Assembly: GCF_020085105.1 (NCBI RefSeq)
Contig: NC_058042.1
Span: forward strand, 11,052,501 to 11,116,500
Source: Siniperca chuatsi
Taxonomy: Eukaryota > Chordata > Actinopteri > Centrarchiformes > Sinipercidae
Length of the DNA stretch: 64,000 nt
Direction: 5' to 3'
The position numbers and the translations under genes are program-made. The stretch's first letter is position 1, and every line of letters starts with the position of its first letter. Below, one piece after another: positions 11,616-23,200 of this stretch. The notes below the pieces were generated by a model, which saw nothing but the letters and a program-made list of their open reading frames with translations, was not told the origin of the DNA and did no database searches.

Positions 11616-12774
11616 AATTCCAGTTTTGTCACTGAGTCTTGCTGTGTGAATAACAAAGGAGTCAAAGAAATATAGGAAATCCTCAGTGAAAAGTTTTGCA
11701 AGTTCCCCTATTCAATCTGTCAATTACTTCACTTTTTAAGTAATAGGACACAGAATTTCTCAATAGCATGGCCAATAATCTCCTCCTAGAAAATCCTCAT
11801 TACAAAATAACTGAAATCAAAGAATTCATATAGCAATAATATCTAACCATGCACTATCTATACCCACTTAAGCTTTGCAGGGTCAATTTGTTTGCATGTT
11901 TGGTCCTTTGCTAACAATTTTGGCAACTCCTTTTGGATAAATGTGTTGTATCCTTAATGGAGAGGGATGGTAAAATACTACAGGCTTGCTTGTAGTGTTT
12001 CGTCACTGCTCTTTAGTCTTGTTTGTTCAGTTTTAGGTAGTCCTTGTGGGCTGTAGGACAGATAGTATTACTCACATAGCGATTAAGCCAGTAGGTCATT
12101 GTTGTTTTTATTTTAAAACGAGCTGTTATCATTCTTCCTTGAATATTATCCTTGGTATTCCATCTTTTCACATTGAAATAATCTCTCACTGACAAGACCA
12201 CGAATATGTCTCTGTGGAAACTGCTGAGTTTGTAGGCCTTTTGTGTAAAAATACAATAATCACCTAATGTTTAATTGATCTCAATAAAACACACTCCAAG
12301 CCATTAGAATAAAGATATCACTGTTGGGCAGCACCTAACCTAATGGAAATAGGAGAGAGCAAAGTGAAGCTATTAACATTTTCTCTGACATTATCTGACA
12401 TAAGTAAACTAATGTAAATTAATTAATAATTCACAATAGCTGCTACGTTTACAAATAAAAACAATAACTGTCACTGTACGTACAAGACAAATTATTAATG
12501 CTCTGCTGTTAGTTGTAATGAGGACTTCCACTGCAGTTGGATGAAAAACACAAAACGTGTGCGTTTTAGTTGATGAAAAACAACCGAGTGGGCGTGTAGT
12601 GGCTAATTTGAGAAAATTTCCGGGCTCTCGGAAGGGAGGGAACCGACGCAAAGAGCCAGAAAATACAAAGGCAACATCGGAAGACAAGTAATTTCGCCTT
12701 CAGTATCAAAGTGTTTCATGAAATTTGCTGTTCAGACAGACCGTCCATAGCTCCTATAACTTATTGAATTATAG

Positions 12775-12990
12775 ACAGTGGTGGGTAAGTAAAAGTAAAA
12801 ATGACCTTTTGTCATAGGCCTAGTAAAAGTATAAAGGTACTTGGTCAATAAACTGCTCAAAGTACAAGTTACTTTGTGTTTTAATATTGTTTAGTGTGTG
12901 CGGGCCAGAGATCTTCACAAGTCATTTTATGCAAGTCTAAGCCAAGTCTCAAGTCTTTGGTCAAGAGTCTGAGTCAAGTCTCAAGTCTCT
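12775..12990. repeat. teleost dispersed repeats
   Basis: Two adjacent low-complexity repeat types are visible. The first is an AGTGGTGGGTAAGTAAAAGT / AAGTACAAGTTACTTTG type; a related sequence is at 50135-50250. The second is a stretch of repeated CAAGTCTCAAGTCT and related AAGTC units at 12915-12990. Both resemble abundant teleost repeats. Exact borders are not resolved. Confidence 0.55.
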
Positions 12991-13519
12991 TTTTGGAATA
13001 ATAAGTGTTACATCCGCTGTGCATCAGGTTAGAAATAGCCACTGTGCAATATGGTGATTTCTAGGGAATGCACTTTACTTTGCATGGTGATTTTCTGTTT
13101 AATACAAGTATTTTTCTTTTTTTTTAAATCTACATGAAGGCTTCGATAAGATCACTTTAAAATATCATACTAGCCCACTATTGTTGCCTGTGTCTGTTGT
13201 TATCTTGATATGGACATGTAGCCAACAAAACCACTTGCACATTTTCATATGAAAGGCACATATGATTTGCCTTCTCCAATAGCACAGGCACCCAAAACAA
13301 TATGATGATTCCTAAAGCATGTATGAACATAATATTTACAACGTAAAGAATTATTGTGGCAATAACACAGGAGCAGCCCATTGTTGAATGAAGTAGGGTA
13401 AGTCTATATATAGATGGACTGTTTTATCCACCCATATTTGCCCTTTCCCTATGCTTCTCAAAAAATGTTGTTTCCTGAACAAATAACATCTGGTAGTCTA
13501 CTACCTATCTCATATTCAT

Positions 13520-13800
13520 TTGTCTCAGTAAGTCCTACTTTTGACTTAGTATCCCATACATTTTACTTAGTGAGCCATTTTGACTAGTATAACTTTGTCT
13601 TAGTAAGTCATACGTTTTTTTTAACTTTGCAAGTCATACTAATTTTGACTTATCATCATCATATTTTTTTTATTTAGTATTTCATAATTTTCACTTAGTA
13701 TGTCTTTTTTTTACTTAGTAGCTCATAATTTCCGTCCATTTTATTAATTTTTTTTGATCAAGCCTTATTTTGATTTCGTAGGTTTGACTTAGTAAGTAAT
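13520..13800. repeat. degenerate tandem repeat, unit about 30-40 bp
   Basis: Repeated variants of TTTTGACTTAGTAAGTCATA occur about eight times with variable T-rich spacers, ending at TTTGACTTAGTAAGTAATGG. The array ends about 130 bases before the probable ly75 promoter. Confidence 0.65.
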
Positions 13801-13924
13801 GGTTTGCCTTACCCTAAATATATGTGTTTTTATCATGCATAATAACTGTTCATCATTTTATAACTTTCCTGGCAGAATAGGTTTCCATATCCTAATTCCC
13901 AGTTTGTCAGGTTTGTCATCCTTA

Positions 13925-14157
13925 TTTTTGTACGTCAAACCGGAAGTCTCGCCCTGGAGTCTGGCTCGTGCCAGCTTGACAGTGTAGTCGGAGCGGGACT
14001 CACACAGCTGACAGTTGGGAGAACTGGGTTAACGTTAGGTTAGTTAACTGATCGCTTTCGGTTTTGAGTTCAGTTATCGATCGGCCTATATTTACTAGCT
14101 CAACACTCCGGGAGGGCAGATTCTTTATGAATCCAACAAAAAGACTCTGCCGTGAAC
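13925..14157 (+). promoter_or_regulatory. ly75: probable ly75 promoter and 5' leader
   Basis: This block upstream of the ly75 start codon is richer in CG dinucleotides than its surroundings. An ETS-type site ACCGGAAGT lies at 13939-13947. TTTCGGTTTT at 14056-14065 resembles half of an interferon-response element. No TATA box is evident, so initiation is probably dispersed. The transcription start is not determined. If it lies upstream of 14064, an out-of-frame upstream ATG would overlap the receptor start codon. Confidence 0.45.
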
Positions 14158-14260
14158 ATGGGGAAATTATCCGAAGCGACACTTTGCCTTTGTTTGTTGA
14201 CTGTGTTGGAGACAACTATTTTCTTGGGAACTTGTTCACCGGCTCATGTTACAGGTTTTG
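14158..14260 (+). CDS. ly75: ly75 exon 1, signal peptide
   Basis: Encodes 34 residues plus one base. The N-terminus [18 protein letters not shown] is followed by a hydrophobic stretch and CSPAHVTGF, consistent with a cleaved signal peptide ending around residue 25-30. The donor is GTAAGT at 14261. The longer frame starting at 14064 is not used, because after splicing it meets a stop at once. Confidence 0.9.
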
Positions 14261-17200
14261 GTAAGTATCTACCTCCGACACTTTACTTTCATTAATGTGT
14301 CACTTATCGCATTTTCAACTATGACTAAGCCATTCACACTTGACTCAGTTGGATAATAGCTGCCACAGAAGCGCGACATGAGTGCGAGGACAAAAGCTGC
14401 AAACCTGCTAGACTACAACAAGTGCGGGCAGATACAAACCCAGCTTTTAGTTTAAGTTATTAGCTAGTAGTTTGACTTTGTTCCCATCCCCCAGTGAGTT
14501 TGATGCCACACCATATTCTGACAGGTCAAACAAATTGCATACTCATCCCTCCCTCCCCCTAGTAGCTCCGTGCATGTCATGTGTTAGCTACATCTGTACG
14601 CAGCTCTCAAATTATGTAGGCTAGCCACTGTTTATGCTCAGTAGTAGTGTATAACTCAATCCTGAATGGCTGCAGTAATGTACAGTGAAGCTGTAATATG
14701 ATATTTTCTATTTTAGAAAGCCTGTGTGGGTAGGTACTGGACATAGGCAAGCAGTTTTTATATGTTTACTTAATATTTAACTGTAATCACTCATAACTAT
14801 TTACCCAGGTTACTATATGTCCCTGCTTACTGTCCACTTTTTCTTTATTCGGGAAACTGTGGCGTTAGATGTGTATCAATCTCTTGCCAATATGAAAGAA
14901 TTAAAAGACAAGTCCAGGAAAAATGAAAATGGCCAGCCTTTTTTTTTTTTTAACCAGCATTGGTTTTCTCCCCAAGTGTTTTTTGTGGTAAGAATGAAGC
15001 CCCCCCCTTGCTAAAACCAGCCAAATCCACCCCAAAAGTATAGAGGAAACCATCTCAATATACTAAGTTGTGTCTACAGCCCTGTTACTGTCAATTTTAA
15101 GTAATTTGAGCCATTTTGTTTTGATTTTGTCTACATGGTCTAAAGGGATCACACAAATGGTAATCATTTTAGAATGGAAACTCATTGCAGAGCCCAGTCC
15201 TAGAGCCTGATGGTAACAAAAGACTTTCTGCAGATGTCAAGGTGAAGTCAGTCTTTTTTTTTTTTTTAAACTGGCGTTTTCTGTCTGTCCTATCACCACA
15301 GACGAGGGTGCTTTCACCATCCAGCACTCAAGCACAGAGAAGTGCCTGGGTACAGACTTGAGTCTCACCTCCTGTGACCCAAACAGCAGGTCCCAGCTGT
15401 GGAAGTGGGGTTCGGGTCACCGGCTCTTTCATGTGGCCACGTCCCAGTGCTTGGCGTTGGACGTCCGCTCCAAGACATTGTCCCTGGTTGACTGTGGCTC
15501 TAACATCCTGCTGCACTGGCGTTGCCTGGATGGGGCTGTTTACACCGTTTATCAGATGGGCCTGGCGGTCAGCGATGGCAAAGTTTCCGCCAAACGGGAC
15601 AGTAATGATACTTGGGTAAGAGGAGGATCCCAGGACAACATCTGCCAGAAGCCATACCATGGTGAGTGTGGTTTCCTTTATCAAATCTGGGAGAGAAATG
15701 CTTACGTACTGTAGCTCTGAGCACTGCAAAGTGCTTCAAACTGTCCATTATGGAGCTCTGAGGACTGACTAATGCTTGAGGAAATTATCAGTCTGGAAAT
15801 TAAAGTAGTGTTAAATTCAGTTTGTGTTGATTGTAACACAGTAAATTGTGCAAGAGAATCCACATTCTGAATTGAACCAACCTTGTGATAAGTTACACCC
15901 TTGTGTATATAGAGATGTTACCTCCTCTTGCTTTTGTGTCTCATGACCAAACTGGTTCTTGTACATTTTAAACAAAGCCTGACTGGTGGGTTATCTTCAC
16001 ACCCCAGAAGCCTCAGAATATCTCAGATTCGAAACTGTCTCTTGAATGTTTGGGGAATTCCTTTGAGTGTGCTTTATGACTGCGTGCATGCAGTAATATG
16101 CAGTAGGTCTGTGTGTTGCAGGGCAAAGTAAAAGCTGGTTTCACTTGTGTTTCTCACTGCCTAACTTTGCTGATGCACATTTAATCAAATGCAAATACCT
16201 ACACATTAAAAATATATAGAAATGTAGAAATTTAAAATATATGTATGTTTCCTCTTTATTACATTCAAAATTCATTGACTGTTGAATTATCTTAGGTCCT
16301 TAAACTGCACAGTTTTCCAGTAACTGGTTTTTAACTGCAATAACGGCTGATTTCTTGTTAAGAAAGTCACACAGTAGCATTAGGTAACAGTGATTCTCAT
16401 TCAAAGAACTCATCTTTGTAATCCAAATAAGGTTTTGGGGAGGTTTCCCATAAAGTATGTAGAGACCTACGTTCAGTGTTAGATTTAGTGTTTCATCATT
16501 TACGTTTGCAAAAATGCAACACTAAACTAACTATGTCTAAAGATCTTCTGTCTTTGTGGTTTTGTTGACCACAAGTAAACACATTTCTGTCCAACAATGC
16601 TTTCAAAGAAAGATTTTCCTCTCACCTTAGTTAATTTTGGTCTCTTTTTAGTGACACCAAATTTTAACTTTTAACAAATAACCGTCCTGACATGTTTTTG
16701 GTTTTTCAGGGGCTTGTAATAGATTTTTGACTTTGCTCTTTGCTCACCTCTCCTCTGTGCAGTTGTCCACACCACTGGTGGGAACTCTGCTGGCATTCCT
16801 TGTGAGTTCCCCTTCAAATACAACGGCAGCTGGCATCACGGATGCCTCCCAGATGCAGATTTCCCTGGACTGTCCTGGTGTGCCACCTCATCCGACTATG
16901 ACCAAGACAGAAAGAAGGGACACTGTCTAACACCTGGCATGTTGTGCTGTGATATTATCATAAGTTTTTCGCCCTTTTACTTGACAAGACATTGACTATG
17001 GAGACATTCAGCAACCCATTTTTACTCACACTCACACTTTTTGGCTTTGCAGAGGAGGGTTGCCAGACTCTGTTTGCTGGGCCAGAAGGGGAATCCTGCT
17101 ATGAGTTTGTTTCCAGTGCCGCGGTGACCTGGCCGGAAGCTTTGGATTCATGTCGTAGTCAGGGAGCTGATCTGCTGAGTGTGTCTGAACCCAACGATCT

Positions 17201-20200
17201 CCACTCCAAAACCTGTAAGACTTATTTACTGTTTATTACTTCTTTTTCCACCTTCTTCTTTGTCTGTTCTTGTTTCTTCTCCACCTATAAGCTGACAAAA
17301 ATCAAAAACACAAAGTAGCCTAAGTAATCAATTTCATGTTGAACATGAAGAGAAGAGAAATGATGAAGTTGGCTATTGAGGCCAGTTGATATTCTAAATA
17401 TATCAACTGGCCTGCGTCTCTCAAAGCCTGGAAACTATATATTCATACTGCTTGAAAACTCTGAAGGGCAACCCCTGCCCCCTCTGTTTGGGTAAAAAAA
17501 AAATATTTCAAGAAACAGAACAGAAAGAGAAACATCTATTTTATTCACGCCCAAACACCATATCTGTATTTGTATATTACTGTATATCATATAAGCTTTC
17601 GTATTTAGTTAGTGGTCTTGAAAAATGCATTCCTTCCCTAAAATTTTAGGGAAGGAACCCTGTAGCTCACCTGGTGGAGCAAGCGCCCCACGTACCAAGG
17701 CTAAGTCCTTACCACAGTGGCAAGGGTTCGAATCCATGTTTAAAAAGTAAACAGTCTTGTAGGCTCAGTGATGCATTTCAATCCTTAATCTTCTGTGTTT
17801 TTGTGGGTCATAAGCACTTCTATAGAAATATTAAAAACACAGTAACAGCACACAGTCTTTTGTTTCAAAATGTGTGGCGTTTGCATGATTATTATCTAAC
17901 CTGTCATGTCTTGAGGATGTCCCATAGCTAGCATCCAAAATATCTCTTGTTCTTAAGTTAATGCTGTAAGCTGTTTGAGAGCGCAGCTGTTGCAACTGCT
18001 TCTTTGTATGTGTGACACTTCAGCCACTAACTTGTTCTGGGAAGTTGAAAACCACATTACAAGTGTAACTAGAGCAGCAGCAATTCTCTTTAACAAGCCC
18101 ACCATCCTTCTAACTGCTGTCAGTGACATTTAAAGCTAAGCTAGCTGTTGGTGTCATTTTATTGACCTGGGCTGCACCAGGACAGACTTGTTGACAGTTT
18201 TATGCTCCAATTGAGGCTTGACTTGTGTATTTCTCGCACTCTTCTCCTCTCTTTCTTTCATTGTTAATTTGTTTACTCTGCATCCCTGTGTTTGTGTTTT
18301 TTTATGTTGTTTTCACGGTTACAAATTATCTTGATGATTCATACTATCTTAGACTTATCATTTACTTTTTTAAATGTATGCATTACTTGTCCTGTGTGCT
18401 GTGATTTTGCATTGTGCAGTTTTGGACGGCCTTGACAGAATGCCTGAGAGGATGTGGATTGGCCTTCACCAGTTAGACATTTCTCAGGGCTGGCAGTGGT
18501 CAGATGGCTCCGCGCTCTCCATCCTGCGCTGGGAGACAGGTGATGATGGTTATATCATATTTTTTCTCTTGTCTTTCCCCTGTGTTACTTTCTAATCTTT
18601 GACCCATTTCTGAGAGTATGTGTGTAAATGACATGTAAACACATGTAGATCTAAGTGTTGAAATGCCTTTGTGATTTAAAAAAAAAAATCACAAGAAAGA
18701 AGAAAGGAAAAACAAAACCCACTGAACCTCAACACTTCCGATAAAAAAAACAAAATGTATATAGGGCCTAGATTTAGCTACTTAATTTGTAGGCATAGGT
18801 TTTGCAGAACTGCAGTAAACCAGTTTCAGTTGCCTGAAACATCTGCTCCTCCTAGCACACCAAAACCTGCACCCTGTTGTGATCTGCTGTTGTCGCTGCC
18901 CTTCTATAAACTGAGACTTGGTGTCAGTCAGAGAAACAATGAGGCCAGTGTTGAAACGAAGCTCATTGTGCCTGGTTTTTGGACACAGTGTGGCATTGGG
19001 ATTGTTAGTGTTGCTGAATAACCCATTAATTAGTACTGAATGGAAGGCTTTATAAAACCTTCTAGCTATGGTAATATGTTTGCTGTTTTTTTTTCTTCTG
19101 GTGTTGTTCTTACACTGCAGTGTGAGCAGTCAAGGCTACTGCAGCCAACTGTCCTGCTGACATGAGCTCTTTGTGGCTATAATTTACAACATGTCAGTGT
19201 TGATACTAGTAACACTATGTTGAGTAGTTATTGCAACATAAAACATTTTATTTCACCTCTCTGTGTGAAACACAGTTGATATGCTGAACCTAGAAAAATA
19301 CCCACAGGTAAATGCCACTCCTCTGCTCTGCTGTCACAGTCAGTATGTGATTTTATTTTTATTTATTGTGTGTGGGAATGTGTTTGACAGAAATGCCGTC
19401 CACCTCCATGATTACTGCATCAGACTGTGGAGTCCTGAACTCCAAACAGAACTATGAATCTGAGTCGTGCAACAAACGGCTGCCATACATCTGCAAGAAG
19501 AGTGTCAATGCCTCTCACACAGCCACAACAGGTAGGTGTAGCTGTTGCCCTCGCTTTCTGCTCTTATACGTCTTCTGAATCATACTTAAATAAAACTAAG
19601 AGTCTAGAGCCATGCTAGCAGCACTGTGAGGCCGTACTTAAGCATGTGTACACTCCCAATAGTGGGGATAAAATTTATTTAAAAAATACACCAGGCAATG
19701 CTGTAGTTCTTCCTCTTCTTCTACTTTTTGGTTTTTAACAGTGGCTGACAACCAGCATACTAGTTTGTCTGTTCTGGAAGTGAGATCCCTCCTCTGTTGC
19801 TCTTCTGTCTCTCCCCTTTTCCATGTTGTACAGATTATAAATATAATATAATTATAATATCACAAATTTTGTGATTTTAGGATATATAGATAAAATTGAC
19901 CTGACTTCCCCTCATGGCCTCTATCTGCCTTGCTCCCTCTCTACAGAGTCTTTTTTATATAAAGAAACAGTGTGTGAAGACGGTTGGGTCCCATGGAATG
20001 GCTGGTGTTACAAGTTAGTTAAGGACAAACCTAGCAACTTTGCAGATGCCCAGCTGCACTGTAACAACACAGAAGGAGGAGTAGGAGGCTTTCTGGCCAG
20101 CCTCCACTCCATTGACAGCAAAGAGATGATCAGCACTCATTTCCATGCAGGTAAATCTCTCATTTTCAAGTTTTTCATATTATTTTACTTGGCAATGAGT

Positions 20201-23200
20201 CCTGAAGTTGTTATTTTTCATTGAACAAGTGAAATATCTGTTAATGCAAATTGTTTTTAATGTGATTTGTCTTTGTTCTAGAATTTTGCATGTTTTTTCT
20301 TGATTTAAGGCAGAGAAGAAGTGATCACCTGAGTCTGTGGATTTTATGAAACTAGTTGATTTACACTCTGTTGTCTTGTTTTTTTTCTTGGACTTCTAAA
20401 CAAGGTGGAAATGAGAACAGATTCAAAATGTTCTCTCAACTCTTTGAGTTTGATTTTAATTATTTGTGTGTTATGGTCCATCAGAAGGCCAGTTTTTGGA
20501 TGTGTGGATCGGTCTGATGGGTTTCGGCATGAACCCCACTGTCTTCAAGTGGATCGACCAAGCACCTGTCACCTTCACCTACTGGGACCCAAACCAACCA
20601 GTCCAGCCCACTCAGGATAACAGCTGTGTCCTATACTCTGGAGAGGTGTGTGTGTGTCGACATGGGTGTGAGTGCATGCATTTTTGTGTAACCCCACCCA
20701 TTGTATCAAGTCTTTTTGTGTTGGGCCTGTGTGGGGAGTGTGTTTACTATCAAGGCTCTGTTTTTGTATGATGTACAAGTTTGTTTATATGAGTCCTGCA
20801 AAATCAAACCTGTGTCTGTTCTCCACAGCGTCTTGGTTGGCAGGTTGGAAACTGTACACAGAGGCTACCTTTTATGTGTCAGAAGAAAGGAGGGGTCAGG
20901 GAATCAGCAACACAGGACGGATGTCGTTATGAGGATGTGAGTATTGTCTAAATGACCTGATTTTCCAAGGGAAGCCTGCATTATTTTGCATTGGCTTCAT
21001 TATTTTGTTGGCAACTGACTGTATTAGCTCATCATGTCACGTAATTTAAGTCCAGACTCAAAGACTACTTGCACATTACGGGCCTTAATGCTCAGTTAAT
21101 TCCACACATGGACATCTTGTGCATGACATGCATGCATATGTCGGCAATAATAAAATAAGATGATCCTTTATTGAGCCCCAGAGGGGAATTTCAAGTGTTG
21201 CAGCAGCACAAGGATAGAAATACGTAAAGATAAATAGTGAAAGTAAAAAATGAAAGTGACAGATTGGACGTTTGCTTTGAATGTAGTTTAAGTCTTACTC
21301 CTGTCAATCCCCCAGGGTTGGAGGAGACATGGCAACTCCTGTTATCAAGTGAACACCAAAGAAGTATCCTTCAAAGATCGCTGTAACATCACTATAAGAA
21401 ACAGGTAGGAGTCTGTTCAACTGGTGACCCTACTGCTTGATCACAAATACACACTGACACTCATCAGTTGCAGCCCACATGAATACTTTCTGTACCATTT
21501 CAATAGAAGACCTGTATTTCTGACTGTAAAGCAGATTGTAACTCATTCATCACATATGGTAAATATGGACCATTTTAACTGTTCTTTCTATTTTGGGCAG
21601 GAAAAAGTCACTCATATTTGACTGTTCTTTGCAGGTTTGAGCAGGCCTTTATCAGCCGTCTACTTGGAGCACAGATCAGCAAGGAACCTCAGTATTTTTG
21701 GATAGGGCTGCAGGACATTAAGAACACAGGGGAGTACCAGTGGCTGAGCCAGGATGGGTCCCCTGGTGTGGTTAAATACACCAACTGGGGCTGGTTCGAG
21801 CCAGGTTAGTAAAAACCACGCTGCTTCTGCTGCTCCACTCAGTACCTAATGCAGGAATAGCACAAGACTGGAGGACTAGTCATGTCATAACAGACTTGTG
21901 ATTAATGACTAATGAGTATTAAAATGTGCTTTCCCGAATATGATCGTTTCTTATAGTGTGTGGGGGTTCGGCCATGTCAGTATTCATACACTTGTCCTGT
22001 GTGTGAGCATAGGCTAACACTAGACAACTAAATTGAAGTTATGAATGTCTGCTGATGCTCTAAAAGGTTTGTTTTCCATCAGTTATGTGTGTATACCAGG
22101 CCCATATTTTCATATTTAAGGAGCTAAAAAATACAAAACTGTAGATTCTGTAGATGTAGATTTTTCATCTAGAAGTCAAACTCTTTGATTATATATGTTA
22201 AAATACATGCTATATGCTCAAATATCTACAATATTAGCAATTTCACACAATATATTTTGACTTCATTGTGTTTCATCTACATGTGTATTTCAGAACAGGA
22301 TGGAGGTTGTGCAGTGATTTCCACCGCAAAACCCCTGGGCAAGTGGGAGGTGAAGAACTGTACCATTTTTAAGGCCGGCACCATTTGTAGAACAGACCTC
22401 AGTCCACCTCCACCCCCAGAACCAGAGCCGAATCCCAACATAACCTGTCCTGATGGATGGGTGTCCAGATCAAATATCAAATACTGCTACAAGGTGTGTG
22501 TGTGTGACTGTCTTTGAACAGAATTAGGAGCCGTAGTTATTTGGCGAAGGTGATAATGGTTGTAGTAGGAGTTAAAGGGGAACATTGATTTTACACATCA
22601 AAGTCTGTTTACAGGTCTTGGGGAGTACTACTGTATATTTGAAAAAAAGTCATACGAAGCTGATAAACTGCCAGTGATGTCATTTGAGTCAGCATTGTTT
22701 GGGGTGGAAGACTACAAGTTTGAAAATTAAAAAAAAAAAAAAAAAAAAGTAAGTGGAGTTAGAAAGAAGTGAGCTTACCAAACCTCTGTAGCCCGCTCCT
22801 TATCTCTGTTTGAGGCTAGCAGTTCGAGGCTACATTAGCCGCTACTAGCATAACACACCAGAATCTCCAACCGAACTGTCAGCGGTCAAATTGACTTGTG
22901 GGTAATGTAGGCGGCACATTCTGATGCATCAATTTGATACTTTTTTAACTGGCCACCGTGAGTCTGACAATGTTATAGGAATGCACTGCTAAATTGGTGG
23001 AGTACTCTTTTAATTTAAAAACGATAAAGTTAATTTATGAAAATATCACCAGTCACTCAAAACACAAACCCAACCTGGGCAAACAGAAAAATGGATCACA
23101 GGAACAGAAAAATAGGAGCAAGGAAGTAATATTTAGTAGTAGAGTGCAGCAAAAATCTATTAACATCATTCCAAAATCTCATCATTGGCAACAAATGACC

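Larger units (their letters stand above)
11616..13924. other. intergenic region between pla2r1 and ly75
   Basis: About 2.3 kb without a supportable gene. It contains a CpG-bearing block near 12540-12720, fish-type dispersed repeats at 12775-12990 and a degenerate tandem repeat at 13520-13800. Short open frames here are isolated and lack homology signals. Confidence 0.6.
17215..18419 (+). other. ly75: ly75 intron 4, with hairpin and SINE
   Basis: A 1.2 kb intron. It holds a perfect 13-bp inverted repeat at 17380-17412 and a tRNA-derived SINE-like head at 17655-17745. The rest shows nothing recognisable. Confidence 0.55.

Noticed and set aside
14064..14264. 66-codon frame as an alternative ly75 N-terminus
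   Set aside because: Joined to exon 2 at the only good donor it gives an immediate stop; the ATG at 14158 gives a signal peptide and correct phase.
15328..15729. 133-codon antisense frame over the ricin-B exon
   Set aside because: Shadow of a strongly coding + strand exon; its translation has no domain signature.
16937..16990. Canonical GT donors for the ly75 FNII exon (e.g. GTTGTG, GTGCTG, GTGATA)
   Set aside because: They give either the wrong phase or a TAG at the junction; only the GC donor keeps the conserved protein.
17655..17745. tRNA gene
   Set aside because: A- and B-box-like motifs are present, but no acceptor or anticodon stem pairing could be drawn; it fits a SINE head better.
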